Source of the DNA: Desulfovibrio sp.
GTDB lineage: Bacteria; Desulfobacterota; Desulfovibrionia; Desulfovibrionales; Desulfovibrionaceae
Direction of reading: 5' to 3'
DNA: 64,000 bases
Assembly (NCBI GenBank): GCA_031280915.1
Contig: JAITGC010000026.1
Span: 1-64,000, forward strand
Shown here: piece by piece, positions 8,603 through 17,910 of the stretch
Numbering within the stretch: the first letter of the stretch is position 1
How the letters are laid out: each line of letters begins with the position of its first letter
Notes under the pieces: model-generated
Told to the model about the DNA's origin: nothing
Databases searched by the model: none
The model's input: only the letters and a program-made list of their open reading frames with translations
Position numbers and translations under genes: made by a program

Positions 8603-9853
8603 ATGCGTATTCTTTTTCTGCATAAGAGCTTTCCGGGGCCGTTTCGCCTTGTGGTGCACACTCTTGGCCTGCAAGCTGAAAATACCATTCTTTTCCTTTC
8701 AGAAGCCGGGCAAAAATCAACCCGGCCGAATATCCGGCGTCTACGCCTGGCGCCTCCACTGAATCATGTAACGCATGATCCGGTTGAAAATGACATGGTC
8801 TTGCGATACAGGCGCGCCGCCAGAGCCGGCAATGCCTTGCTGCTTTTAAGTAAAGACGGTTACGAACCTGACTTGATCTGCGCTTCTTCCTCCATGCCCG
8901 GCTCTCTTTTCGTCCGGGACATTTTCCCCAAGGCTTTTTATGCGGTGGAGGCCGACTGGTTTTACACGCATGAGCAGCAGACATTTTTCAAGCGGGATGC
9001 CGCTCCTGTGGATTTTGCCACGGCACGGGTGAGAAATCTTTGGGAGTACAATGCCCTGGGAGACTGCGATCTGGCTTTTACCTCGTCAAATTGGCAGTTA
9101 TCGCACTACCCTGATTTTCTGGCAAAGAAAATCAGGGTGATTCCCCACGGGGTCAATACCGCCTTTTTTGCGACCGCGCCCTTTGAGCGTTTTGTCGATG
9201 AGACGTCAAAACTGAATCTTGGACATGTTTCTGAAATCGTCAGTTTTTCCGGCCCCTACTGGGATCAGACACGAGGATTTCCCCAATTTTTACAGGCTGT
9301 TCCGAAAATATTGCGGGCAAGGCCGAATTGCCATGTCCTTATGCTTTGGCCGGACCGCCGCAGCAAGGCGCGGCAGGGGGATGAGGAGCAGCACAAAGAA
9401 GAAGAACTCTGTCGTGGCCTGCTGGCGGAAATTCCGCTTTCCGAGCAAGAGCGTTCGCGTGTGCACTTGCTCGGTGTGCGCCCCCTCGATAAATACCGCC
9501 AGATGTTGCGGGCCTCGACAGTACACGTATACCTGACGGCCCCCCATGCCTTGTCCACAGGTTTCCTTGAGGCTATGGCCTGCGGGATTCTCGTTGTGGG
9601 TTCAGATACCCCCCCGGTCAGAGAAGTGCTGGAACACGGTAAAAACGGCTTTTTATGCGATTATGCGAATCCGGATTCCATCGCGGAAACGGTGAGCGGT
9701 GTCCTTGAGCGCGCCCCGAAATTGGCTTTTTTGCGTGACGTGGCCAAACGCTTGGTGGCGCAGCAATACAATGCCGCCTTGCAGACGAAGCATCTCATCA
9801 GTCTGCTCCATGAGGGCCTGGCACGGAAGAAGCCGGGATCAACGCCTGAATAG
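8603..9853 (+). CDS. GT-B glycosyltransferase (GT4-like)
   Basis: A 416-residue protein with two Rossmann-like halves. The C-terminal half has the glycosyltransferase family 4 donor-binding pattern: VHVYLT, then a GFLEAMACG segment with the conserved Glu, then PPVREVLEHGKNGFL. The N-terminal half begins MRILFLHKSFPGPF, the usual first strand and glycine loop. It starts 18 bases after the sensor gene with ribosome binding site GGAGAGG, so it is probably in the same transcript. It may glycosylate the secreted adhesin or take part in surface polysaccharide synthesis; the acceptor cannot be deduced from the sequence. Confidence 0.88.
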   Translation: MRILFLHKSFPGPFRLVVHTLGLQAENTILFLSEAGQKSTRPNIRRLRLAPPLNHVTHDPVENDMVLRYRRAARAGNALLLLSKDGYEPDLICASSSMPGSLFVRDIFPKAFYAVEADWFYTHEQQTFFKRDAAPVDFATARVRNLWEYNALGDCDLAFTSSNWQLSHYPDFLAKKIRVIPHGVNTAFFATAPFERFVDETSKLNLGHVSEIVSFSGPYWDQTRGFPQFLQAVPKILRARPNCHVLMLWPDRRSKARQGDEEQHKEEELCRGLLAEIPLSEQERSRVHLLGVRPLDKYRQMLRASTVHVYLTAPHALSTGFLEAMACGILVVGSDTPPVREVLEHGKNGFLCDYANPDSIAETVSGVLERAPKLAFLRDVAKRLVAQQYNAALQTKHLISLLHEGLARKKPGSTPE

Positions 9854-9878
9854 CGCGACAAGCTTCCTACTTAGCCAC

Positions 9879-9924
9879 GAAATGCTTGCTTGACGGCGAA
9901 GCAAGTTCGCCTTGCAGGCATTTC
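9879..9924. terminator. nested hairpin between convergent genes
   Basis: GAAATGC (9879-9885) pairs with GCATTTC (9918-9924), and inside it GGCGAA pairs with TTCGCC (9895-9911). It lies in the 178-base gap between the glycosyltransferase (+) and the AddB-like gene (-) and probably acts as a bidirectional terminator, although there is no long U-tract on either side. Confidence 0.4.
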
Positions 9925-10031
9925 AAAGTAAAAATGCTATAGAGCCAGATTTGCGCCGAAAAGGAGCGGACAGGCAAAACTCTGACTTTGTGGAACGGAA
10001 GGGGCGTAGCGACGGGGAGCAAAACAAATCT

Positions 10032-12983
10032 TCACGACGCACACAGGCCCGAGTATGGGCACCAGTCGCAATGTCTGTCCGGTCGGGCGGTGAAACTTGT
10101 CGTCCGTGAGAGGCGCGTGAGCGCGAGGTCAAGAACGAGGCGGCAGTAGTCGAGGGCCGCGGCCAGTTCCATACCGCACAGTCCGCCGAAGAGAGCTTCT
10201 TCTCTGCTGTCTTTGCCCAGAGGCACAATGCAGGCTTCGGCTGCGCGGGCATCCGTCATCCGCAGCATGCTCATGTAACAGGGCAATTGCAGGCTCGGCA
10301 GGCGCGGGCGCAATTCATCCAGCAGATCGTCAAGGGAAGCCTCCTGATTTTCCCTTTCTTCAAGGCCTTCTCCCCTTGCCCCGTTCCCCTTGTCCAGGCC
10401 GTGCAGGGCTGCGGCCACGCGCCCGAAAAAGACCCTGTCCGTCCACAGGCTGCCGTCGGACGATTTGGGGGCGCCGGTCTTGTAGTCCAGCACCCAGAGT
10501 CCGTCGTTGCGCATGTCCAGGCGGTCCACCACGCCTGTGAGGCGGTATTCGCGCCCACAACTGGTCAGAGTGGCGTCAAGTCTTTTTTCCAGGGCCACAA
10601 CGCGAGTTGTTTCAGGCTGGTTGCGCAAAAAAAATTCCAGACGATAAGGCGCGGCGGCTTCAAGCATCAGCCATGCGTCGGCTGGCAGGCGGCGTTCAAG
10701 TTCCATGTCTTCGGCCGCCTTGTGGAAACAGGCCATGACCTCGCCAAGGTCGATTTCGCCACGTTTGAGCGTCTTGCCCAGCCTGGGTGTGTAGAGCGCG
10801 CGGAGCGCCCTGTGCAGGCAGTCGCCCACGGCCGGCGGATCATCTCCTTCATGGGGAGCTTTTTGCGGGGTCAGTTTGTACAGATGCTCCCAGGCGAAAC
10901 CAAGCGGGCAGCGGAGATAGGCGTCCAGCTTCGTGGCGGAGAGTGGTGTGCGCAAAAAGTTTTCCAGGGCCTTGGCCAAAGACGGAACAAGGGGCAGTTT
11001 TTTGGGAAGCCTGGGGGGTATGTTCACTCTGGGCGGGGCGGCTGTCATGAGTGGCGGTTCACCCGGAAGGATAATGCGGCCCAGGCGCTGTTCCTCTTCC
11101 CAAAGGAGTTGTTCCGCAAAGCGGCTGCGGTATTTCTTGCCGTCAAAGAGTTCTGAATTTCCTGTTCCTTCCTGCCAGAAAAAATGGACTTCTTTGGCGC
11201 CGGCGCACAGGCGGTAGAGGGTGTGGGCAACGGCCCGAGCGCGCTCGCGTGCGTCCGGCAGGCCCAGCACAGATCTCAGGCTGTCCGGCAGCAGGGGGTC
11301 GGATGCCGGGTTGCCGGGCAATTTGTCTTCAGTGGCGTCCATAATAAAAACATGTTCAAAGTGCAGCAGGCGGGTTTCCAGCATGCCGATGATCTGAAGG
11401 CCGGTGATGGGGTCGGCCTCAAAAGGCACGCGCTCTGCGTACAGGGTATGGCGGGTGATATTGTGCAGCGTGGCCTGGGGAAAGGCCGTCGTCCGCAGAT
11501 GCGTATCGTTGAGCCGTGGCGCGACGCTTGTCGCCAGACGGTACAAAACTTCGGCTTCCAGTGGAAGACGTTGCCACATGTCACCGCCTCGTTTGAACAG
11601 CAGGCTGCACAGACCGTATAGCCAGACCGCGATGTGGGCTGTGGTTTCAGCTTTTTCCAGAGGGCGCAGCAGCACGGCCAATGTCTCCTCAAGCAGGGAG
11701 TATGCCGGCGCGGACAGGTTTACGCGGCATTGTTCAAGCAGAGCGGCTGCATCCACAAAGCGGTCGCCTTCCATCATCAGGCTTTCCATGTGGCGCAGCC
11801 CCTCGCGCAAAAAGACGGTTTCTCCGTTTTCGTCTTGCAGGGAGAGGGCGTTCAGGCAGGGCTGGCGCAGCATTTGCCGCATGTCCCGCCAGTAAAAGCG
11901 CCCATCCTCGGAGCGTACGCGCAATTGGAAGAGATTCTCCAGCAAACGGCACAGAGAGGAGCGCTTGAGCGGGTACCCCATGGACACGTTGACATCTTTG
12001 TCGGGCAGATGGTGCAGCACCGGCATGAGCAGGGCATTGTCCGGCAGCACGACGGCCGTGGATGCGGTGTAACGGGGATCGCGCAGTGTTTCGCGCAGAG
12101 CCTCAAGCTGGGAATGGCAGTCATAGCCGGCAAAAAAGAAATAACGTGGCCCATCAGCTTTTTTCGGCATGGGCGCGCCGGCATGGGCGCGGGCTTTCCA
12201 GCGGGCCAGCCAGTTTTTGTGTTCGGCGCAGGACCAGTGTATTTCCGCGCCGTCAACCAGGCCTGCATCGCTGTGCAGGCAGATGTGCGCTCCCTCTTCC
12301 CACAGGCGGCGGAGCATGGCTTCTTCTGTGCCGGTCAGCATATAAAAGCCCGCCGCCAGCACCGGCCTGCCCGGAGCCGGGGCGAGAGGCAAAGGCAATG
12401 GCGCGGCCCGCGCGGCCCGCGCCGCGCGTGAGAAAGTGAGGCCGGGGCTTGTCCAGCCGCGTTCATCAAGGGCCGCAAGCCAGGCTTCGGCAATGCGGCC
12501 CAGCGCGCCCAATAGCGCTGCAGCTGTGGGAGAAGCTTCCACTTCGGCGTGGATGATGTCCTGCGCGGTTACATCCTGACGCAGCAGCTCTTCCAGCAAA
12601 TTGACAAGACGCATACCCCAGGGGAGAAAAAGCGCCGTATCCATGTCGGCCAGGCGAGCCACGGTTTTGTCGTCCCGTCCCAGGCTTTTGAGGCAGGCGT
12701 GGACAAGGGCCGCCTGATCCAGTGGGCCGACCATACGCAGTGGCCGTTTTTCTTCGGAGGCGCTCCACATTTCGGCGATTTCCCCAATGGTGAGCGTCTT
12801 TGGGCAGGTGGTTCCGTCAAGGTCATGGAGATGTCTGAGATAGCGCTTCGGGCGGTTGTTGGGCACGATGAGCAATATCCGCTCGGGCCCATCCGGATTC
12901 AGGCCATCGGCCAGAGCCTTGATGGCCGGCAGAAAGGGCAATTGGCGGGGAAAAATCAGAAAAGGATTCCGGGTCATGCTCAT
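10032..12983 (-). CDS. addB: AddB-like nuclease-helicase subunit with PD-(D/E)XK domain
   Basis: A 983-residue protein. The N-terminal part is an inactivated UvrD-like helicase fold without a clear Walker A. The C-terminal RecB-type nuclease domain shows the LTGVVDRLD motif and then VLDYKTG, which gives the catalytic Asp and Asp-Tyr-Lys. A cysteine in YLRCPL before the nuclease and the terminal HCDWCPYSGLC together supply the four cysteines of the [4Fe-4S] cluster known in AddB. The start is the ATG at 12983, which overlaps the upstream stop codon as ATGA and indicates translational coupling to the AddA-like gene. The pair would process double-strand breaks for RecA-dependent repair. Confidence 0.85.
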   Translation of the reverse strand: MSMTRNPFLIFPRQLPFLPAIKALADGLNPDGPERILLIVPNNRPKRYLRHLHDLDGTTCPKTLTIGEIAEMWSASEEKRPLRMVGPLDQAALVHACLKSLGRDDKTVARLADMDTALFLPWGMRLVNLLEELLRQDVTAQDIIHAEVEASPTAAALLGALGRIAEAWLAALDERGWTSPGLTFSRAARAARAAPLPLPLAPAPGRPVLAAGFYMLTGTEEAMLRRLWEEGAHICLHSDAGLVDGAEIHWSCAEHKNWLARWKARAHAGAPMPKKADGPRYFFFAGYDCHSQLEALRETLRDPRYTASTAVVLPDNALLMPVLHHLPDKDVNVSMGYPLKRSSLCRLLENLFQLRVRSEDGRFYWRDMRQMLRQPCLNALSLQDENGETVFLREGLRHMESLMMEGDRFVDAAALLEQCRVNLSAPAYSLLEETLAVLLRPLEKAETTAHIAVWLYGLCSLLFKRGGDMWQRLPLEAEVLYRLATSVAPRLNDTHLRTTAFPQATLHNITRHTLYAERVPFEADPITGLQIIGMLETRLLHFEHVFIMDATEDKLPGNPASDPLLPDSLRSVLGLPDARERARAVAHTLYRLCAGAKEVHFFWQEGTGNSELFDGKKYRSRFAEQLLWEEEQRLGRIILPGEPPLMTAAPPRVNIPPRLPKKLPLVPSLAKALENFLRTPLSATKLDAYLRCPLGFAWEHLYKLTPQKAPHEGDDPPAVGDCLHRALRALYTPRLGKTLKRGEIDLGEVMACFHKAAEDMELERRLPADAWLMLEAAAPYRLEFFLRNQPETTRVVALEKRLDATLTSCGREYRLTGVVDRLDMRNDGLWVLDYKTGAPKSSDGSLWTDRVFFGRVAAALHGLDKGNGARGEGLEERENQEASLDDLLDELRPRLPSLQLPCYMSMLRMTDARAAEACIVPLGKDSREEALFGGLCGMELAAALDYCRLVLDLALTRLSRTTSFTARPDRHCDWCPYSGLCAS

Positions 12984-15730
12984 GCCCAATCCGGCCAATC
13001 CTGTTGAAGACCGGGCGACTCAACAGGCTGTTTTTCCAATGCTTCAAGTTTTTTTAATGGGGTACGGAAAATCTTCAAACGTGGCAGCCAGTTCATGGGT
13101 CGCCAGTCTTCAGCGGTTTTTTGCCGGGCCGGGGCGGTGGAAGGCGCGTCGGATCTTGTCGTGACGTTCGCCCCTGTTTCGAGCCTTTGGCCGCGCTTGT
13201 ATGGTGGGACGAAACCCGCCGCCCGCCAGAGGGCATCCATGCCTTTAGTAAGGGAAGGCTTTCCTTCCCGCGTCCGGACGGAGGAGCGGAAGAAGTAAAG
13301 TTCCTCTCTGGCGCGGGTCAGAGCCACATAGAGCAGGTGCAGATTCTCCCGTGCCTGCCGCGCGCAAGCCAAATAGTAGGGAGCGCCCAGGCTTTTGCGT
13401 ACCGGTGCGGCCAGATGGAGGCCGCCCGCCTGAAGCGGCGCGGGCTTGCCTTCGCCGCCCACAGTAAAGTTTGTCCAGGGCAGAAAGACAACCGGCGCTT
13501 CCAATCCCTTGGATTTGTGTATGGTCATCACGCGCACGGCATCCATGTTTTCCGGCATGGGAACTTTTTCTTCTCCACCTGTTCTTCGCCAATGGGAGAG
13601 AAAGGAGGCCGTGTCGCCGAGGCCTTTTTCCTCCGCGCTGTAGAGCACTTCCATAAAACGGCGCAGAAATGTCCGCGCTTCCGGGAAACGCGCTTCCACA
13701 TCCAGCCGGGCAAACCATTCCTGCACAATGTCGTAAGGACTCATCAAGTTGGATTGGGCATGAAAGGGCGCAAAAAACACTCTCCACAGTTCCGGTCTTG
13801 CCTTTTGGAAGCTTTTGTAAAGAGGGCCTGGGGCGGGGGTAAAATTGTGCGCCTCTTCCCAGGCGAGGCCGGCTTCATGGTGTTCCCGCACTATGGAGCC
13901 GGTGAGGGCCGTCCAAAAGGCGATATCGTCGTCGGGATTATCCAGAAAGGCCAGCAGGGCCACTGTTTGCACGATGAGCGGATGCGCGGCCAGCAGGAGA
14001 CTGTTTTCCGTAATAACGGGAATCCCTTCCCGCGTCAGCCGTTCGGCTACGGAGGATGCCTGGACGTTGCCCCGGGTGAGCACCAGCACATCGGACAATA
14101 TTCTGCGCGGGGCGATATCCCGCCGCAGAATATCGACCAGACGCGTGAGCACGGCCTCAGCCAGTTCATCCATTTTGTCGGCCTCAATAACCTCGGTCAG
14201 CACAAAACCCCTGTCTCTGTCGTCCGGTGTCTGCTGGCCGCAGTCGGCGAAGGAATCACGGACCTTGCCGGCGGAAGCCCGCAGAATGTCCGGCGGTGTG
14301 TCTGGCGGGAGCATGGCCTCCATGACGCGCAGAGCGGTTTCCGGTTCTTGCAGGGGGGAGAATAAAGCGTTGTTGTGGGCCACAATTTCCCGGCGGCTGC
14401 GCCAGTTAAAGGGCAGAATCCGCCGTTCCGCTTCGGGAGCGAGGCAAGTCAGGGCAGGATCCGCAAACACGGCCTCGAAAAGGTCCGGCTCACCCCCACG
14501 CCAGCCGTAGATGGATTGCTTGACATCCCCCACGCAGGTCAGCGTGCCGCCGCGCGCGAGAGATTCCCGCACCAGCGGTCTCAAGGTCTGCCATTGCTCG
14601 CGGCTGGTATCCTGGAATTCGTCCAGCAAGAAGTGTCGCAGACGGCTGCCGAGGCGGCAGAGGGCATCCGGCACGCCGTTTTTTCCGTGCAGGGCTTTCC
14701 GGGCAAGGCTTGGGGCCAACAAGGCCGGCAGATTGCCTTCATTGGCGAGATTGCTCATAAAGGCCAGAGCAAGGGTTCGCGCCAGATCGACAAAAGGGCG
14801 GAGTTTCAGAGCTTCTTTAAGGGCGACCTGTTCTTGGCGGACGGCCAGAGCTTCTCTAAGGCTGGTGAAAGCCGCCTCGGCCGACGGCGGCAGAGCCGCA
14901 TTTTTGCGAAATAACCCGGCAGCCGTGTTTTTTTGCAGGTACTTGGAAGAATAATCCGTCTCGCCCTTTGCCGCCCGCTCCACGGCATCCAGAGCCTGAG
15001 CGAGCCAGGGCAGCCTGTATTCCTCCCCCGTCGCAAGCATGTTTTGCGCGGCTTCGGCGACGTCTTCGCGTATTTTCTCCAGGCGATTGCTTATCTCTTC
15101 CACGGCGCTCAGATTATCGTAATCTCCGGCCAGGGCGGCATCAAAAAGATCACGCAGGCGTTTAAGCAGCTTTTCTCCCGCCAGAAAACCGCCGCTGGCG
15201 CTTTGCACGGCAATGACGGCGCAGGCTTTGCCCAGAAGTTTCCGCATCGCTTTGTCGCCCTTGGCGGCGTGCTCAATCAGCGTGTCCAGATACGGGGCAA
15301 GGGCTTCTTCCGAGGAAAAAACGGCTTTGAAGTCCGGAGGCAGATTCAGATCCAGAGCGGCGGCGCGGACAATGAGATGCACCAGGCTGTCGATGGTACG
15401 GATGTTGAGGGCGGTAATATCCCGAACGATTTCGTTTACCCAGGTACGCGCCGTTTTCGGGTGCATGTCGGGGACAATCGTCTGTCTCTGCCCAAGGGCG
15501 GCGAGTTTCAGATGACGGATTACCCTGTCCCGCATCTCCTGGGCCGCCGCGTTGGTAAAGGTGACGGCCAGAATGTCGTTCAGGCCGGAGCCTGATTCGT
15601 TTCCGGAGAAACAGGCCGCGCGGACACGCCCGCCAGGGCTGTTTTGAGCCAGGAGCCGCAGAAAGCGCCCGGTCAGTTCAAATGTTTTGCCGGAACCGGC
15701 GGAAGCCTTGATTTGCGTGAGACGCGGCAC
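12980..15730 (-). CDS. addA: AddA-like UvrD/Rep helicase subunit without nuclease domain
   Basis: A 916-residue superfamily 1 helicase. It shows Walker A ASAGSGKT near residue 8, motif II LLDEFQDTS, motif III-IV with GDVKQSIYGWRGGEPDLF, the late VMTIHKSKGLEAPVVFLP motif and YVALTRAREELYF. Canonical AddA proteins of about 1200 residues carry a C-terminal nuclease domain; here the protein ends soon after the last helicase motif, so only the AddB partner has a nuclease. The GTG at 15730 is the only start that keeps Walker A and has no strong ribosome binding site. It is the first gene of a two-gene operon. Confidence 0.83.
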   Translation of the reverse strand: MPRLTQIKASAGSGKTFELTGRFLRLLAQNSPGGRVRAACFSGNESGSGLNDILAVTFTNAAAQEMRDRVIRHLKLAALGQRQTIVPDMHPKTARTWVNEIVRDITALNIRTIDSLVHLIVRAAALDLNLPPDFKAVFSSEEALAPYLDTLIEHAAKGDKAMRKLLGKACAVIAVQSASGGFLAGEKLLKRLRDLFDAALAGDYDNLSAVEEISNRLEKIREDVAEAAQNMLATGEEYRLPWLAQALDAVERAAKGETDYSSKYLQKNTAAGLFRKNAALPPSAEAAFTSLREALAVRQEQVALKEALKLRPFVDLARTLALAFMSNLANEGNLPALLAPSLARKALHGKNGVPDALCRLGSRLRHFLLDEFQDTSREQWQTLRPLVRESLARGGTLTCVGDVKQSIYGWRGGEPDLFEAVFADPALTCLAPEAERRILPFNWRSRREIVAHNNALFSPLQEPETALRVMEAMLPPDTPPDILRASAGKVRDSFADCGQQTPDDRDRGFVLTEVIEADKMDELAEAVLTRLVDILRRDIAPRRILSDVLVLTRGNVQASSVAERLTREGIPVITENSLLLAAHPLIVQTVALLAFLDNPDDDIAFWTALTGSIVREHHEAGLAWEEAHNFTPAPGPLYKSFQKARPELWRVFFAPFHAQSNLMSPYDIVQEWFARLDVEARFPEARTFLRRFMEVLYSAEEKGLGDTASFLSHWRRTGGEEKVPMPENMDAVRVMTIHKSKGLEAPVVFLPWTNFTVGGEGKPAPLQAGGLHLAAPVRKSLGAPYYLACARQARENLHLLYVALTRAREELYFFRSSVRTREGKPSLTKGMDALWRAAGFVPPYKRGQRLETGANVTTRSDAPSTAPARQKTAEDWRPMNWLPRLKIFRTPLKKLEALEKQPVESPGLQQDWPDWA

Positions 15731-15875
15731 AATGCATTTTCAAATAGCATTGTAGCCTGCTTTGTGTCAAATGGCCACTGCCCCGTGCTCCCCCCGCCGC
15801 TATCCATTGACGCGCATTGGAAGCGGCACATATAGTGCGTGTGCAAATCCGTCGGAGAAGACATTCGGAGGCGAT

Positions 15876-16271
15876 ATGCGGATGATCAAACTGGCCGTCA
15901 ACGGAACTCTGATGCGGGGACTGAAATTGAACGGCAATCTTGTGAAAGCGGGGGCTGTTTTTGTGAAAGAGGCCATGACAGAGCCTTGTTATCGCTTATG
16001 GTCCATAGACGATATTCATCCGGCCATGAAAAAAGTCCTTGAAGGCGGGGAGTCCGTCGAGGTGGAAGTGTGGGATGTGCCTGCCGTCGGCCTTGCCGGG
16101 ATTTTGCTGCAAGAGCCTCTGGGTCTCTGTATTGGTCTTGTGAAACTGGCGGACGGAGAAGCCGTCCTGGGCGTCATAGGAGAAGACTTTTTGATTAGAA
16201 GCCGCGGTAAGGAAATAACTTCTTACGGTGGCTGGCGGTCCTACATGGCTGGGCCGGAATATGGCGGCTGA
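15876..16271 (+). CDS. small allophanate-hydrolase-related protein (GGCT-like fold)
   Basis: A 131-residue protein resembling the C-terminal domain of allophanate hydrolase (AtzF C-terminal, gamma-glutamylcyclotransferase-like fold): VNGTLMRGLKLNGNL at the start, PCYRLWSI, VEVWDVP, EPLGLCIG, then a GGWRSY end. Only this domain is present; no amidase domain is encoded nearby. I chose the ATG at 15876 because GGAGG lies 5 bases upstream, rejecting an upstream in-frame start at 15762. Its 3' end overlaps the convergent ABC transporter gene by 31 bases. No urea, guanidine or triazine genes are in the window, so the substrate is unknown. Confidence 0.75.
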   Translation: MRMIKLAVNGTLMRGLKLNGNLVKAGAVFVKEAMTEPCYRLWSIDDIHPAMKKVLEGGESVEVEVWDVPAVGLAGILLQEPLGLCIGLVKLADGEAVLGVIGEDFLIRSRGKEITSYGGWRSYMAGPEYGG

Positions 16272-17074
16272 GAGGATCGGCCGGGTGGTTTCGGCATGGC
16301 TTCAAGCAGGCTTTTGCCGTATCCGCTGGCCGGATTGCTGAACAACTGCTCAACCGGAGCGTATTCGACCGTTTTTCCGCGCAGCATCACAAGAATATTG
16401 TCGCACAGCAATTTCAGCACGCTTAAATCATGTGACACAAAAATCATGCTCAGGCCAAGATTGCGTTTTAAATCATCCAGTAAAGTCAGTATCCGGCCCT
16501 GAACGGAAACATCCAGAGCCGTGGTGGGTTCGTCAAGCAGGATAAGGTCCGGTCCGGGCGCAAGGGCCCTGGCGATGCCCACTCTGGCTTTTTGACCCCC
16601 TGAGAGTTGGTGGGGAAGGCGAGACAAAAGCTCGTGCGGCAGTTGCACGAGGTCGGCCAGCTCATAAACCCGTTTTTTTATCTCCTCTTTCTTCCTCATG
16701 CCGCAAAGGGCGCGTAGCGGATCGGCGATGGAGGAAAAGGCCGTGAAACAGGGGTTGAGGCTGCTGTCCGGATCCTGAAAAACCATCTGTATTTTTTTAC
16801 GCAGGGGATGAGAGGCGAACAGGTGGGGAGGCCACAGGCTTATGGTTTTGTTTGACATGTTGATATAGCCGTTTTCCCCGTTCGGCCCTGGGCTGACGTC
16901 CGACAGGCGGGCGATCATGCGGATGAGCGTCGATTTGCCGGAGCCGGATTCGCCGGCGATGCCGAGACATTCGCCTCTTCTCAGGGTGAAACCGACGTCG
17001 CTGACGGCATAAGAACCGCTTTTGAGGTCAAAGCTCTTATAGATATGTTCCACACTCAGCAGGTGCGTCAGCAT
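16241..17074 (-). CDS. peptide/nickel-type ABC importer ATPase (OppF/DppF-like)
   Basis: A 277-residue ATPase with Walker A GESGSGKST, signature LSGGQKARVGIARAL, Walker B LILLDEP and switch histidine in FVSHDL. The C-terminal SGYGKSLLEA stretch is typical of the oligopeptide transport ATPase tail. The start at 17074 overlaps the upstream stop codon in TGATG, so it is coupled to the OppD-like gene; a longer frame to 17203 is not needed. It is the last gene of a five-gene importer operon and drives uptake together with the OppD-like ATPase. Confidence 0.92.
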   Translation of the reverse strand: MLTHLLSVEHIYKSFDLKSGSYAVSDVGFTLRRGECLGIAGESGSGKSTLIRMIARLSDVSPGPNGENGYINMSNKTISLWPPHLFASHPLRKKIQMVFQDPDSSLNPCFTAFSSIADPLRALCGMRKKEEIKKRVYELADLVQLPHELLSRLPHQLSGGQKARVGIARALAPGPDLILLDEPTTALDVSVQGRILTLLDDLKRNLGLSMIFVSHDLSVLKLLCDNILVMLRGKTVEYAPVEQLFSNPASGYGKSLLEAMPKPPGRSSQPPYSGPAM

Positions 17075-17910
17075 CAGGGGCAAGCCTCGTCGGGTATGCC
17101 GCGCGCCTGATCCAGGCTGTGCATCAGGCTCGGCGTGGAAGCAAGAAGGCGCCGGGTGTATCCGGCGGAAGGAGCGTTCAACAGGGCCAGGGGCGCGCCG
17201 CATTCAAGCAGTTGTCCGTATCGCATCACCGCCATGCGGTCACTGTACTGAAAGGCCAGGCCAAGGTCATGGGTGATGAAGAAAACTCCCATGCCTTCCC
17301 TGGTCATATCCTTGAGCAAATCGAGAATGGCCTTTTGCGTGACGACGTCCAGGCCCGTTGTCGGCTCGTCGGCGATGAGCAGTTTCGGTTCGCGCGCCAG
17401 AGCCATGGCAATGAGTATGCGTTGGCATTGCCCGCCCGACAGTTCAAAGGGATATGCCGCCCAGCAGTGCCCGGCGTCCTTGATGCGCACTTTGTCCAGA
17501 AGATCCAGGGATTGTTTTTTATATTCCCGGCCGGACAATCCGGGGGAGGTCGCCTGCAGGACATCGCAAATCTGTCTGCCCGCTTTGCGTATGGGGTTGA
17601 GCGCCGTCATGGGATACTGAAAAATCATGGACATGTCCGGCGGCCTGATCCAGCGTGAACGTGCCCTTTGCCCGTCAAGCAGAATCTCGTTCCGCCAGGA
17701 GACGCTCCCGGAGGAAACGCGGCCGCTGTTTTCCAGCAGACCCATCATGGTCAGCCCGGTTACGGATTTGCCTGAACCGGATTCGCCGACCAAGCAGAAG
17801 AATTCCCCCCGCCCGATGGAAAAACTTATGCCGCGAACGGCCTGTGTCGTTCCGGAGCGGGTGTGAAAATCCACGCACAGGGAATTGACCTCAAGCAGTG
17901 GCGTGCTCAT
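17074..17910 (-). CDS. peptide/nickel-type ABC importer ATPase (OppD/DppD-like)
   Basis: A 278-residue ATPase with Walker A GESGSGKSVT, signature LSGGQCQRILIAMAL, Walker B LLIADEPTTGLD and switch FITHDL, followed by SAGYTRRLLASTPSL, the usual C-terminal motif. The ATG at 17910 overlaps the permease stop codon as ATGA. The missing Cys-rich C-terminal tail leaves it slightly shorter than DppD proteins that carry an iron-sulfur-binding extension. Confidence 0.92.
   Translation of the reverse strand: MSTPLLEVNSLCVDFHTRSGTTQAVRGISFSIGRGEFFCLVGESGSGKSVTGLTMMGLLENSGRVSSGSVSWRNEILLDGQRARSRWIRPPDMSMIFQYPMTALNPIRKAGRQICDVLQATSPGLSGREYKKQSLDLLDKVRIKDAGHCWAAYPFELSGGQCQRILIAMALAREPKLLIADEPTTGLDVVTQKAILDLLKDMTREGMGVFFITHDLGLAFQYSDRMAVMRYGQLLECGAPLALLNAPSAGYTRRLLASTPSLMHSLDQARGIPDEACP

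Noticed and set aside
10287-15595. Long plus-strand frames opposite the AddAB genes
   Set aside because: They are antisense shadows of GC-rich coding DNA; the minus-strand frames carry all helicase and nuclease motifs.
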